Positions 39,306-49,618 of a stretch of 64,000 nucleotides of DNA are shown here, piece after piece. The position numbers were made by a program, and so were the translations under genes. The DNA lies in the NCBI RefSeq assembly GCF_026151205.1, contig NC_087073.1:6345001-6409000 (forward strand), read 5' to 3'. The DNA comes from Bolinopsis microptera. Lineage: Eukaryota; Ctenophora; Tentaculata; Lobata; Bolinopsidae. Numbering within the stretch: the stretch's first letter is position 1; each line of letters opens with the position of its first letter. The notes under the pieces are model-generated. The model did not search any database. It saw nothing but the letters and a program-made list of their open reading frames with translations, and was not told where the DNA came from.

Positions 39306-39629
39306 GACGTACCACGTACCACGTACCACGTACCACGTACCACGTACCACGTACCACGTACCACGTACCACGTACCACGTACCACGTACCACGTACCACG
39401 TACCACGTACCACGTACCACGTACCACGTACCACGTACCACGTACCACGTACCACGTACCACGTACCACGTACCACGTACCACGTACCACGTACCACGTA
39501 CCACGTACCACGTACCACGTACCACGTACCACGTACCACGTGCCACGTACCACGTGCCACGTACCACGTGCCACGTACCACGTGCCACGTACCACGTGCC
39601 ACGTACCACGTGCCACGTGCCACGTGGTA
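39306..39629. repeat. 7-bp satellite (ACCACGT)n with CACGTG variants at one end
   Basis: About 46 copies of a 7-bp unit. The right end (from about 39537) becomes a 14-bp alternation ACCACGT/GCCACGT, which creates eight CACGTG boxes. All frames on both strands are open for 100-170 codons, so long ORFs here are artefacts of the repeat. Confidence 0.97.
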
Positions 39630-40213
39630 CCTCCGACACAATATGTGGTCACCATGGGGCACTTTACACCACTCCTACTGTAGAGACTACCAAAAAAGAC
39701 TTGGTCTCCCCCACCTTAGACAATGAACTCATTCCAATTATGCCTTTCCTTTCTATTTACAGAAATATTTAGAAATTTTGTTTTCGATTCCGAATGTATT
39801 GAGCTTTGTGGGCTAATTTTCTTCAGAAACATTCTATTTCTGTTAGGTTGGTCATTTACCGCCTACGAATATCTGAATTAATAACTTGCTACCAGGAGAA
39901 AAGGGATTAAGTCTTAAATTTTCCGAGAGTCTGTCATGAGACAAATAAATGTTTAATCATAATGTATTAATAAATTTTCTAAACTTAGAAAAAGAAATGA
40001 CCGGTGTTAGATAACTCGAATTCAAAGCAGTTACTCCCATCGTCATGATTTATGGCTTCCCCAGGCATACTCTAAAAATACCTGTCGATGGCTTGAAATG
40101 ATTCTAGAAAATTAGCCTACAGACTGTCACATTTCAGCTTAAACACCAATTTGAACTTCGGAGGACTTTTCTCTATTTCAACTGAATGTTGCATTTAATT
40201 CTTTAATTGATGT

Positions 40214-40393
40214 TTTGGGACAAAGTGAGAGTTGTAATTAGTTTTTTTAAATAAACGGATTAAACGACTCAAAAGTCAAATTACAATGGTAATGTCTGAC
40301 CCAATATAAAAAGTAAATTTACCCAAAAGTCAAAAAGTATAGGTATATACAATTACAAGAGAATGAGAATAAAATTGCAACCACTATAATAAA
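40214..40393. repeat. Dispersed repeat, direct copy of 38030-38290
   Basis: GGGACAAAGTGAGAGTTGTA and the following AATGTCTGACCCAATATAAA stretch occur both here and 2 kb to the left, in the same orientation but with the two halves in different order. Confidence 0.7.
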
Positions 40394-40406
40394 TATATGT
40401 TTACAG

Positions 40407-40603
40407 CTAACGAGATAAACAAATTGCTTGATAACTTCGTAATTTTAAATCTGTTTCACACCATCTTTTCAGATTATATTCTGGATTGAATGACCTATTG
40501 CAATATGTTACAACGGAGTCTCTAACATTTTAATAAACACCAGTATAGGCAATTCAATGTTGATTGGGTACTGACTTTTGCCCCCCCCCCTCCCCCTGTA
40601 TAT
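40407..40603. repeat. Partial copy of the inverted-end element at 6831-8371
   Basis: GCTAACGAGATAAACAAATT through ACGGAGTCTCTAACAT is nearly identical to 8054-8175, and it ends in the same terminus GGGTACTGACTTTTGCC plus a C-run and CTGTA. The middle differs, indicating deletion relative to the 8-kb copy. Confidence 0.75.
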
Positions 40604-40646
40604 TTAATGATTTTAACACCACGTTAACATTTCGTGGTGTGAGCTT

Positions 40647-41965
40647 TATAAACCCCTCCGGGTTAGAATAAGATTCTGATAATCCCGGCCCCTTATCGAT
40701 ATTCATTCAAGGTTCTGACTGAGGAATATTGTTTAGATATAACGCCAATTTCAAATGTCATAGTACCTTAGTTGTATTTATTTGGTAGTATAATATACTT
40801 TACTCCCCAATTCCATTTCATATTTTCCATACTGATCTCATATATAGCTAGAATTATGAAATTTATTGGTCCTAGTTGTATTTATTTGGTAGTCCCCAAT
40901 TCCATTTCATATTTTCCATACTGATCTCATGTAGCTAGAATTAAGAGTAAAATGTCAAATTGCTGGTCCTAGCACTAACCCGGAGGGGTTTATAACACAT
41001 AAAACCGGCACGCTTAAGTTATATTAAAATAACCCCTCGTGTTAAAGCACGTCGGGGTTATTTTCATAATAATCCCTCGTGCTTCGCACTCGAAATTATT
41101 ATAAATTTTTCCCGCGCGTCGCGGGAAAATTGAAATATAATCCCTGCGCTTGCCGGGTTATGTGTGTTATAACACATAACACCAGCACGCTTAAGTTATA
41201 ATAGTAATACAATAATACCTTGGCTGCTTCGGGCCGCTCGTGATAATTCCCGACAGCTTGCTGGAGGGAATTTGCGGCCCGAAGTTACTGGGCGGCGCTC
41301 AGCCTGTCATTCCGCCGAATCTTTATTCATATGTTGTGAACATAATAGCCTGGGGTCCCCAGGTAAGCCCGAATGCCGAAGCAGCCAAGGTATTATTTTT
41401 TATAATATTTTCCGGTTCCGATTGGAAGGGGTGTAATCCGATACGTGCGCATGATACAATATAGTGTCTAATATATAGAACGCCAGTGTTATTTGTTTTA
41501 CAACTTGCCGCCAGTTCTTACGTTAAGCCATAGGTTACGTGACATTTTTTACCAATGCGCGTCGAAGTAGTTAGTCACGTGATACACGTCATCAAAACGC
41601 GTGACAGTGCGCGGTTGAAATTATCATGGAATATCAAAACAAAACAAATCTTGTTGAGCCAAATTAGCTGGGTGGGATTATAGAAGCTGTGCCGGGGTTA
41701 TTTATTCAGCGGGAAAAAACTAACAGCGGGAGCCGGGATTATCAGAATCTATTTAGCGGGAGCCGGGATTATCAGAATCTTATTCTAACCCGGAGGGGTT
41801 TATATTAGAATAACCCCTCGTGCTAATTCTAAAGCACGTCGGGGTTATTTTCATAATAATCCCTCGTGCTTCGCACTCGAAATTATTATACATTTTTCCC
41901 GCGCGTCGCGGGAAAAATTGAAATATAATCCCTGTGCCCTGCGCATGCCGGGGTCATGTGTGTTA
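40647..41965. repeat. Hairpin-rich composite repeat with inverted ends
   Basis: TATAAACCCCTCCGGGTTAG at 40647 extends to about 40693 and is inverted at 41757-41804. Inside and beyond are paired copies (41020-41180 and 41805-41965) of a block made of consecutive hairpins: AACCCCTCGTG...GCACGTCGGGGTT, AATAATCCCTCGTGC...GAAATTATTA and TTTTCCCGCG...CGCGGGAAAA. The segment 40768-40876 is tandemly duplicated at 40877-40975. No coding capacity. Consecutive hairpins suggest a foldback-type or Helitron-like element, but no diagnostic end was found. Confidence 0.6.
41286..41361 (+). repeat. Dispersed repeat with four copies in the window
   Basis: The core TTACTGGGCGGCGCTCAGCC, then TGTCATTCCGCC, then a GAACATAATAGCC end, occurs here, at 10755-10820 (plus), 55588-55672 (minus) and 58237-58322 (minus). 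It is unusually GC-rich for this genome. Family unknown; no tRNA-like promoter boxes recognised. Confidence 0.75.
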
Positions 41966-42200
41966 TACTTATATATAGTGAACAGGATTAAACAGGATTA
42001 AATATAAATTTCTCAATGAGAGCCCTAACACTCACCGCTCACGTCTTGACTATACATCAATATAATAGAAATAAATAAATAAATAATGTACTGCAAGAGT
42101 GTTCTTAAAATAAAAATTTAAAAATCATAAAATTTTAACTTCGTCACATCTTTTGTTGAAAGAGAAACAAGTGCAAATAAAATAATTTAACTACCATGAA

Positions 42201-42260
42201 CATGTTCCAAAATGATATGATATGGTGATCGATCACCATATCATATCATTTTGGAGCATG
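42201..42260. repeat. Perfect palindrome, 24-bp arms, no loop
   Basis: CCAAAATGATATGATATGGT continues to GATC at 42230, and its exact reverse complement follows to 42254. With one mismatch the symmetry extends to about 42201-42260. Confidence 0.95.
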
Positions 42261-42470
42261 ATATGAAATGAAATGAAGCTCGACTTGACCGTCACGTATC
42301 CGCAGAGGAGTTCTGTTGAGGTATAGTAAGAACTAAGATATATATTATATAGTAAGTAATAATCGTCCGTCAGAATGAATTTTGTAGTACATAGTGATAG
42401 ATGGCTGCATTCTATTTACAATCAAATGATGGAGTAGTTCGCTGTTTAATAGTCTCATGATTGAAATACT

Positions 42471-42536
42471 GATAGTTGGAATATAATATCCGGTTGGAAG
42501 TCCTTGTCTCTTCCAACCGGATATTATCCAACTATC
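42471..42536. repeat. Inverted repeat, 27-bp arms, 9-bp loop
   Basis: GATAGTTGGA...ATATCCGGTTGGAAG pairs with CTTCCAACCGGATAT...TCCAACTATC, with one 3-nt bulge. The loop is TCCTTGTCT. Only 215 bp from the previous palindrome. Confidence 0.93.
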
Positions 42537-42894
42537 TATTTACATTTACAATCATTTGAATTGCTGGAATAGAACACGAAAACTGAATTATTAAACGAAG
42601 ATCACGATCAGAATGTTGCCCGAGTTAACTTAATTTTCTAATATCGCTCAGTCGATAATATAGACTTGATATTGGATTTTACCCATTTAATAAAATTTTG
42701 AAGGACAAGAGAACAGTTAAAGGACGAGTTTTGCTGCAAGAATGCATAGTTTAACTATGTATGGAATGGTGTGAATGTGATCCTCGCTTCATAATTCAGT
42801 TTTACTGCACTGCCACTACAACGGTTCACCTAGCCATGAGTCTACTCGTACTGTGTGACGCGCTTGTTTCATAACGCGCTACTGGCACTGCAAC

Positions 42895-43185
42895 ATGCAA
42901 GCGAGAGGGCTCTGGATAGAGCAACTAACATCGGCTATAAATTATCAACAAGAACTCAATGTGCAAGAGAGGGTAATTTTTTGGAATAGATTAATAGATG
43001 ATATTCTAGGCCTCTGGAAAGGTACACAGAAACAGTTTGATTTATTCGTGACAAAGTTGAATGCAGCTGCAAAACCATTCGGAATTCAGTTCGGGGATTG
43101 CCATTTTGGTAAGTCAGTACACAGTAGGATGATGATATTTAGTCACTCTACACTCGACTGTGACCCGTTCTCCAGGTGGCCCTGA
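42895..43185 (+). pseudogene. Reverse transcriptase fragment (motif C region)
   Basis: A 96-codon open stretch contains FWNRLIDDILGLWKGT followed by FDLFVTKLNAAAKPFGIQF, the form of the (Y/F)xDD catalytic motif and downstream helix of a Penelope- or LINE-type reverse transcriptase. Motifs A and B are absent and sequence after GKSV has no similarity to the usual FLD strand. Only a small remnant. Confidence 0.6.
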
Positions 43186-43371
43186 ATGACTATTCGCAAC
43201 ACTATAAAAAACCCTCTAATCTGATCGATCCCAACTCTAACCCTATAGGTACGTTAGGGTTATGTGGTTGCGAGAAGCATTATTTGATGCGCGCGCGACC
43301 CAGTAGTGCATCGCGCTACAAGGGTTAGGGTTAGGTTATAACCCAATACCTAACAAAATCATTTGTTGGAA

Positions 43372-43420
<49 letters not shown>

Positions 43421-43845
43421 GTAATGACTACCAATGGAGACTTCTTGGGGACTAATGGGACTAAAAATCGTGGGGACTAGAGGTCAACTCGTTGACGTAA
43501 TTCACCATTTGTCCCATAAGTCCCAGAATTTTTGACAGTTATTTATGGTTTTCAAGTTAGTTTAATAACGATACGATCGAGATGTTTTGTCCAAGATAAG
43601 AGTAGGATAAATCTGACTTAAAAGTAAAAGATAAGCCCGGTTGTAATGTGTTCTACCACTGTACAAGTCAGTTCAGATTGAGGTAAATTGAAGTTTAGCT
43701 CTCGTGAAGGTAGAAGTAGCCGACTCGCTGAACTCTTGAATCTTTTGACCCATCAGCATGGACATTATCGGGAAAATGATGATCGATTAGAATCTTACAG
43801 TTACCTCCTCCTTAGAATCTTACAGTTACTCCTCCCAGAGGGAGG

Positions 43846-46500
43846 AAGACTGAGGAGAAAGAGGAGGACTGAGGAGGACTGAGGAGGACTGAGGAGGAGG
43901 AGAAGGACCGAGGAGGACTGAGGAGGAGGAGGAATGAAGAGGAGAGGGAGGACTGAGGAAGAGGAGCAGGATTGGTGGGAAGGAGGAGGAAAACGAGAAG
44001 GAGGAGAAGGAGGAGGACTGAGACGGGAGGAGGAGGAGAAGGACTAAGGAGGAGGAGGACTGAGGAGGAGGATGAGGACTGATGAGGAGGAGGAGGACTG
44101 AGGAGGAGGAGGATAAGGAGGAGAATGAGGAGGAGGAGGAGGAAGACTCAGGAGGAGGACTCAGGAGGTGGAGGAGGATGAGGAGGACTCAGGAGGAGGA
44201 CTGAAGAGGAGGAGGAATGATGAGGAGGAGGAGGACTCAGGAGGAGGAGGAGGACTGAGGACGGGGAGGAGGAGGAGGACGAGAGCGAAGATGAGGAGGA
44301 GGAGGACTGAGGAGTAGGACTGATAAGAAGGAGAAGGAGGAGGAGGTGGAATGAGGAAGACTGAGGATGAGGAAAAGGAGAAGGAGGACTGGGGAAGAGG
44401 AGGACTTGGGGAGGACTGAGGAGGAGGACTGGGGTAGGACTGAGGAGGATGATGAGAAGGAGGACCGAGGATGAGGAGAAGGAGAAGGAGGACTGGGGGA
44501 GGACTGATGAGGAGGATGACTGGGGGAGGACTGGGGGAGGACTGAGGAGGAGGAGGACTTCGGAGTAGAAGGAGGAAAAGGAGGAGAAGGAGTAGAAGGA
44601 GGAGAAGGAGGAGAAGGAGGAGGAGGAGGAGGAGGAGGAGGACTGAAGATGAGGAGGAGGAATGATGAGGAGGAGGAGGACTCAGGAGGAGGAGGAGGAC
44701 TGAGGACGGGGAGGAGGAGGAGGAGGACTAAGGACGAGGAGGACTGAGGAGGAGGACGAGAGCGAAGATGAGGAGGAGGAGGACTGAGGAGGAGGACTGA
44801 GGAAGAGGACTGATAAGAAGGAGAAGGAGGAGGAGGTGGAATGAGGAAGAAGACTGAGGATGAGGAAAATGAGAAGGAGGACTGGGGAAGAGGAGGACTT
44901 GGGGAGGGACTGAGGAGGAGGACTGGGGTAGGACTGAGGAGGATGATGAGGAGGAGGATGATGAGGAGGAGGACCGAGGATGAGGAGAAGGAGGACTGGG
45001 GGAGGACTGATGAGGAGGAGGACTGGGGGAGGACTGATGCAGATGAGGAGGAGAACTGGGGGAGGACTGAGGAGGAGGAGGACTTCGGAGTAGAAGGAGG
45101 AAAAGGAGGAGAAGGAGGAGAAGGAGGAGAAGGAGGAGAAGGAGGAGAAGGAGGAGGAGGAGGAGGAGGAGGACTGACGAGGAGGAGAAGGACTGAGGAG
45201 GAGGAGGAGGATGAGGAGGAGGAGGACTGACGAGTAGGAGGAGGACTGGGGACTGAGGAGGAGGACTGAGGAGGAAGAGGATGAGGACTGAGGAAGAGGA
45301 CTAGGGAGGATGAGGAGGAGGAGGACTGAGGATGAGGACTAAGGAGGAGGAGGAGGAGGCTGAGGAGGAGGGGGACTGAGGAGGAGGAGGACTGATGAGG
45401 AGGAGAAGGAGGATCAGGAGGAGGACTGAGGAGGAAGAATGAAGAGGATGAGGACGAGGATTAAGGACGAGGATTAGGAGGATGATAACGAGGACTAAGG
45501 AAGAGGACTGATCAGGAGGAGAAAGAAGAGGAGAAGGAGGAGAAGGAAGAGGAGGATAAGGAGGAGATTGAGGAGGAAGAAGAGGAGTATGACTCAGGAG
45601 GAGGACTAAGGAGGTGGAGGAGGATGAGGAGGAGAACTCAGGAGGATGACTGAAGAGGAGGAGGAGGACTGACGAGGAGGAGGAGGAGGACTCAGGTGAA
45701 GGAAGAGGAAGAGGACTAAGGACGAGGACGAGCATGACTAGTGGAGGACTGAGGATGAGGACTGATGAGGAGGAGAAGGAGGAGGACTTAGGAGTAGGAG
45801 AAGGAGGATGAGGAGGAGGAGACTGAGGAGGAGGAGACTGAGGAGGAGGAGGAGACTGAGGAGGAGGAGGAGGACTGTTGAGGAGGAGGAGGATGATGAG
45901 GATCAGGACTGAGGAGGACTGAGAAGGAAGACTGAGGAGGACGAGGAAGAGGACTAAGGACGAGGAGGAGGACGACTGAAGAGGAGGAATGATTAGGAGG
46001 ACAAGAAAGAGGAGAAGGAGGAAGAGGATGAGGAGGAGGAGGAGAACAAGGAGAATGAGGAGGAGGACTGGGGGAGGACTAAGGACGAGGATGAGGACGA
46101 GGACGATTATGAGGAGGACAGAGGATGAGGACTGATGAGGAGGAGGAGAAGGAGGAGGAGGACTGGGGAGGATGACTCAGGAGGAGGATGAGGAGGACTC
46201 AGGAGGAGGACGACTATGAGGAGGACTGAGGAGAACTGATGGGGAGGAGAAGGAGGAGGAGGATGAGAAATGAGGATGAGGAGGAGGAGGAGGAGGAGAA
46301 GGACTGGGAGTAGGACTGAGGAGGAGGGGACTGAGGAGGAGGGTGAGGAGGACTGAGGAGAAGGACGAGGAGGAGGACGAAGAGCCAGGAAGAGGACTGA
46401 AGAGGACTCAGGAGGAGAAGGACTCAGGAGGAGGAAAACTTAGGAGGAGATGGAAGAGAACTGATGAGAAGGAGGAGGAAGACTAGGGAGGAGGAGGACA
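43846..46500. repeat. 2.65-kb polypurine GAGGAG-type low-complexity tract
   Basis: Almost uninterrupted G and A on the plus strand, made of GAG, GAGGAGGACTGAG and AAGGAGGAG variants with scattered T and C. Some longer blocks recur (for example around 44220-44450 and 44660-44930). Open frames in it encode only Glu/Asp/Gly/Arg repeats (plus) or Ser/Leu/Pro (minus) and are not genes. Such tracts can form triplex (H-DNA). Confidence 0.97.
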
Positions 46501-46659
46501 TCTAAATGTTTTGTCTGTTTTTGTCCGTTTTTGTCCGCCCTACCTTTTGTCCGTTTTGAAAATAAAGGGTACCGAACGGACACAAAACATGATCCCCCAG
46601 CCAAGCATGTGTTACAATACAAATGTAATTGACTATACATTTAAGGTGCAGTGTACTAG

Positions 46660-47063
46660 GGGGGGGGGGAGCCAGTGGATATTAGTAGATATTTGTAGAT
46701 TAATGTAGAATGGATAATCCACGAAAAAAGTGGATGACATTCTACAAATTTAGACATTTATCTCCAACAATTCAGTAGAATTTCTGGGCACATATTTGAT
46801 ATTACATTTTTTGTAGATAAAATAATGTAGATATTTGTAGATTATTGTCAATGGATGATTCACGAAAATTCTACAAATTCTACAAATTTATACATTTATT
46901 TCCAAAAATTCAGTAGAATTTCTGGGCACATATTTGAGATATACATTTTTTGTAGATAAAATGTAGATATATTGTAGATTATTGTAATGGATAATTCACG
47001 AAAAAAGTGGATGACATTATCCAAATATCTACAAATATCCGGCTTGGCTCCACCCCCCTCCCC
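46660..47063. mobile_element. MITE, 404 bp, G-rich inverted ends, 8-bp target duplication
   Basis: Flanked by TGTACTAG at 46652-46659 and 47064-47071. The left end is G10 AGCCAGTGGATATT; the right end, inverted, is GGGGAGGGGGGTGGAGCC...GGATATT. Internally a block of about 165 bp (AGATATTTGTAGATTA to CAGTAGAATTTCTGGGC and ATTTTTTGTAGATAAAA) is tandemly repeated. No coding sequence. It sits inside the 4.7-kb insertion. Confidence 0.82.
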
Positions 47064-47191
47064 TGTACTAGTGATATTATGGTATGTTTAAAGACCGGAC
47101 CACAAAATATAACCCGGTACCTAGTGTTGTACTAATACATAATAACAGTAACAGGGATAAAATTAATGAGCAGAAACAATCGATCTCACGT

Positions 47192-47331
47192 CAAGAGGCC
47201 GAAGCAATCGGGTCTGGGAGTACATGACAACTCCGACTAGTAGTGAGCATACTAGCCTCTGCAAGAGGCCGAAGCAATCGGGTCTGGGAGTACATGACAA
47301 CTCCGACTAGTAGTGAGCATACTAGCCTCTG
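47192..47331. repeat. Exact 70-bp tandem duplication
   Basis: The segment starting CAAGAGGCCGAAGCAATCGG and ending ACTAGCCTCTG occurs twice with no visible difference. Confidence 0.95.
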
Positions 47332-48076
47332 CAGTGGAAAAACACATAAAACATAACAACATAGCATATGTAGGGGTTCTGGTTGAATTATAACACTTCT
47401 GAGAGGTTTTAGGGCTTATGGTAGTCGGGAGATCGATTCTGTAAATTTCTCAATTTTCCGATTTTTCCGATTCCGATTTTGGCCTCATCAACCCTCATAT
47501 CGGAAATCGGGTTGGACCCCCCCCCCTCCTTGCACGATGCACAGGTCTCTAGAGTAACGGTACTGCACCACCTGACAGGGCTTTCCAATATCCTTTTTGT
47601 GAATATTTCCATAAATGATCGTCAAAAAACAAAAGAAACCAACGCCAATTTCAAATTACTGAGCATATCATTTCAGACAAATCAATACAAAAGTAATAAG
47701 AAAAATTGATAATGCGTTTATTTTCCTTGCGCTACAACTCGTGTTACTAGATCAATCTGATAAAATAAGCGTATATATGCAATGTTCTCCTCAATGTTGT
47801 CATTGGTAGTCGCCCCCGCCCCCTCCCTTAATTTACCTGAGGTACTCTAACAGCCCTCAAGTAGCTCCCAAGAAGTCAGGAATGTCCAGTGACCATTTAT
47901 AAATATTTTAGACTTCAGTCTTGAGAAGTTTACGATCTGGTCTGGAAAAGCCAGATTTTTTGAAATCTAAATGGGGACTAATGGAGACTTTTGGGGACTA
48001 ATGGGGACTAAAAATCATGGGGACTCGGGGTAAAATCGTTGACGTAATTCCCAAAGTCCCCAAAAGTAGTCATTAC

Positions 48077-48108
<32 letters not shown>

Positions 48109-48368
48109 TTGGAACCCTAACCTTAACGAGAAATTAGACCAACTTCCTTATATCATGGTCATATCGCGTGAATATCGAAACAGTTTTTTTGCCAATATCT
48201 CGCCAGGGGAGCATTTTAACCCTATTATGTCAATGTCATGGTAGATGATTCGGAATCAGCGTCCGAAAATACATCGATTCAGGTTGGTTTCAACTGTCGG
48301 GAGCCCAATTTTAAAACAATGGCGGGTCTGAGCCACCATCATAAATGAATATTTAATGGGCATCGCCG

Positions 48369-48695
48369 CAGTGGCGTAACTTAGGGCCCCGCAGACCCCG
48401 CTGTGCGGGGGGCGCCGTATAAGGGGGGCGCAATTTTCCTGAATTTTAGGCCCTTTCACTGAAAAAACGCCTTGTTTGTGTATTTCCCTGTCCAATTTAG
48501 CGTTCGGTCGACGTGAAAAAAATATTTGGGGTACCCTATTTTGCTTCAGGGGCGCAAAAAGTTGTAGGGGGGGGGGGGGGGGGCGAGAAAAAAAGTACCC
48601 GACCTTTTTTTTTTTTTTTTAGGGACACAAAAAATTTTGGGGGGCGCTTTTCGTCACTGAGCGGGGGGGCGCCAACAGGCAAAGTTACGCCACTG
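48369..48695. mobile_element. hAT-like MITE, 327 bp, second copy
   Basis: Perfect 14-bp inverted ends CAGTGGCGTAACTT / AAGTTACGCCACTG and about 95 percent similarity by eye to the copy at 7261-7586. It interrupts the repeat unit GGGCATCG...AATCC, whose uninterrupted form is at about 49203. The flanks show a duplicated GGCATCG, but three extra bases (CCG) stand between it and the left end, so the target duplication is imperfect. Confidence 0.87.
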
Positions 48696-48921
48696 GGCAT
48701 CGGAATCCAAATAAATTTAAAATTAACATTAATTTAGAATTTGAAAAGAACATCGTACAGCTACTTGTTATAGTTTCATGCAGTTACGAATGGAAACATG
48801 CGCTATAACTATAAGTATATCATTTACTGTAAGGAACAGGAACTTGCTCAATCTCAGGAACAGCAGTGAGTTAGGAGTGGAATGATGCTCTATACCATTA
48901 TCATTTCCACGTTTAGAAATT

Positions 48922-49412
48922 TTATAACCCAATACCTAACAAAATCATTTGTTGGAACCCTAATATAACCTTAACGAGAAATTAGACCAACTTCCTTATA
49001 TCATGGTCATATCGCGTAAATATCGAGACAGTTTTTTTGCCAATATCTCGCCAGGGGAGCATTTTAACCCTATGTCAATGTCATGGTAGATGATTCGGAA
49101 TCAGTGTCCGAAAATACATCGATTCAGGTTGGTTTCAACTGTTGGGAGCCCAATTTTAAAACAATGGCGGGTCTGAGCCACCATCATAAATGAATATTGA
49201 ATGGGCATCGAAATCCGAATAAATTTAAAATTAACATTAATTTAGAATTTGAAAAGAACATCGTACAGCTACTTGTTATAGTTTCATGCAGTTACGAATG
49301 GAAACATGCGCTATATCATTTACTGTAAGGAACAGGAACTTGCTCAATCTCAGGAACACAGTGAGTTAGGAGTGGAATGATGCTCTATACCATTATCATT
49401 TCCACGTTTAGA
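48922..49412. repeat. Second copy of a tandem duplication; empty site for two insertions
   Basis: This block repeats 43336-43372 joined to 48108-48918, without the 4.7-kb insertion and without the hAT-like MITE. Shared landmarks are TTATAACCCAATACCTAACA, CGAGAAATTAGACCAACTTC, GGCGGGTCTGAGCCACCATC and CATTTCCACGTTTAGAA. A more divergent relative is at 58660-58960. Confidence 0.9.
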
Positions 49413-49618
49413 ACTAGGATTATGCTCGATATCATTATCAAGTTTAGGAATGTGACACTGGTCCATAAAACACGACCGGAAATTCCGGAATCGTTTAACT
49501 TCAAGTTCCTGAATTTCTATCTACAATTAGTACAGCTACTGTCCTTTTTATTGGAATGTCAGGAGAGATCTGATTAAAAAGTATTATAGGAGCTGGTTAG
49601 ATGGTTCTAATAATAGAT

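Larger units (their letters stand above)
43373..48107. mobile_element. 4.7-kb insertion with G47/C30 ends and 8-bp target duplication
   Basis: The left end is 47 G followed by AGTAATGACTAC; the right end is GTAGTCATTACA followed by 30 C, i.e. inverted termini. Both sides are flanked by GTTGGAAC (43365-43372 and 48108-48115). An undisturbed copy of the target is at 48922-48990, where the left flank, one GTTGGAAC and the right flank are continuous. Contents: 2.65 kb of polypurine, a nested MITE and a 70-bp duplication, with no transposase-like frame. The 8-bp duplication fits hAT-like insertion, but no transposase relationship can be shown. Confidence 0.8.

Noticed and set aside
39147-39726. 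Overlapping ORFs of 120-170 codons on both strands
   Set aside because: Translation of a 7-bp satellite: every frame is the same 7-residue repeat.
43316-43336. Telomere-like GGGTTAGGGTTAGG
   Set aside because: Only about two units inside a dispersed repeat that has AACCCTAACC-type stretches elsewhere (48112, 58730); not a telomere.
44841-45735. Glu/Gly/Arg-rich and Ser/Leu/Pro-rich ORFs
   Set aside because: Low-complexity readings of the polypurine tract; no start context, no domain.
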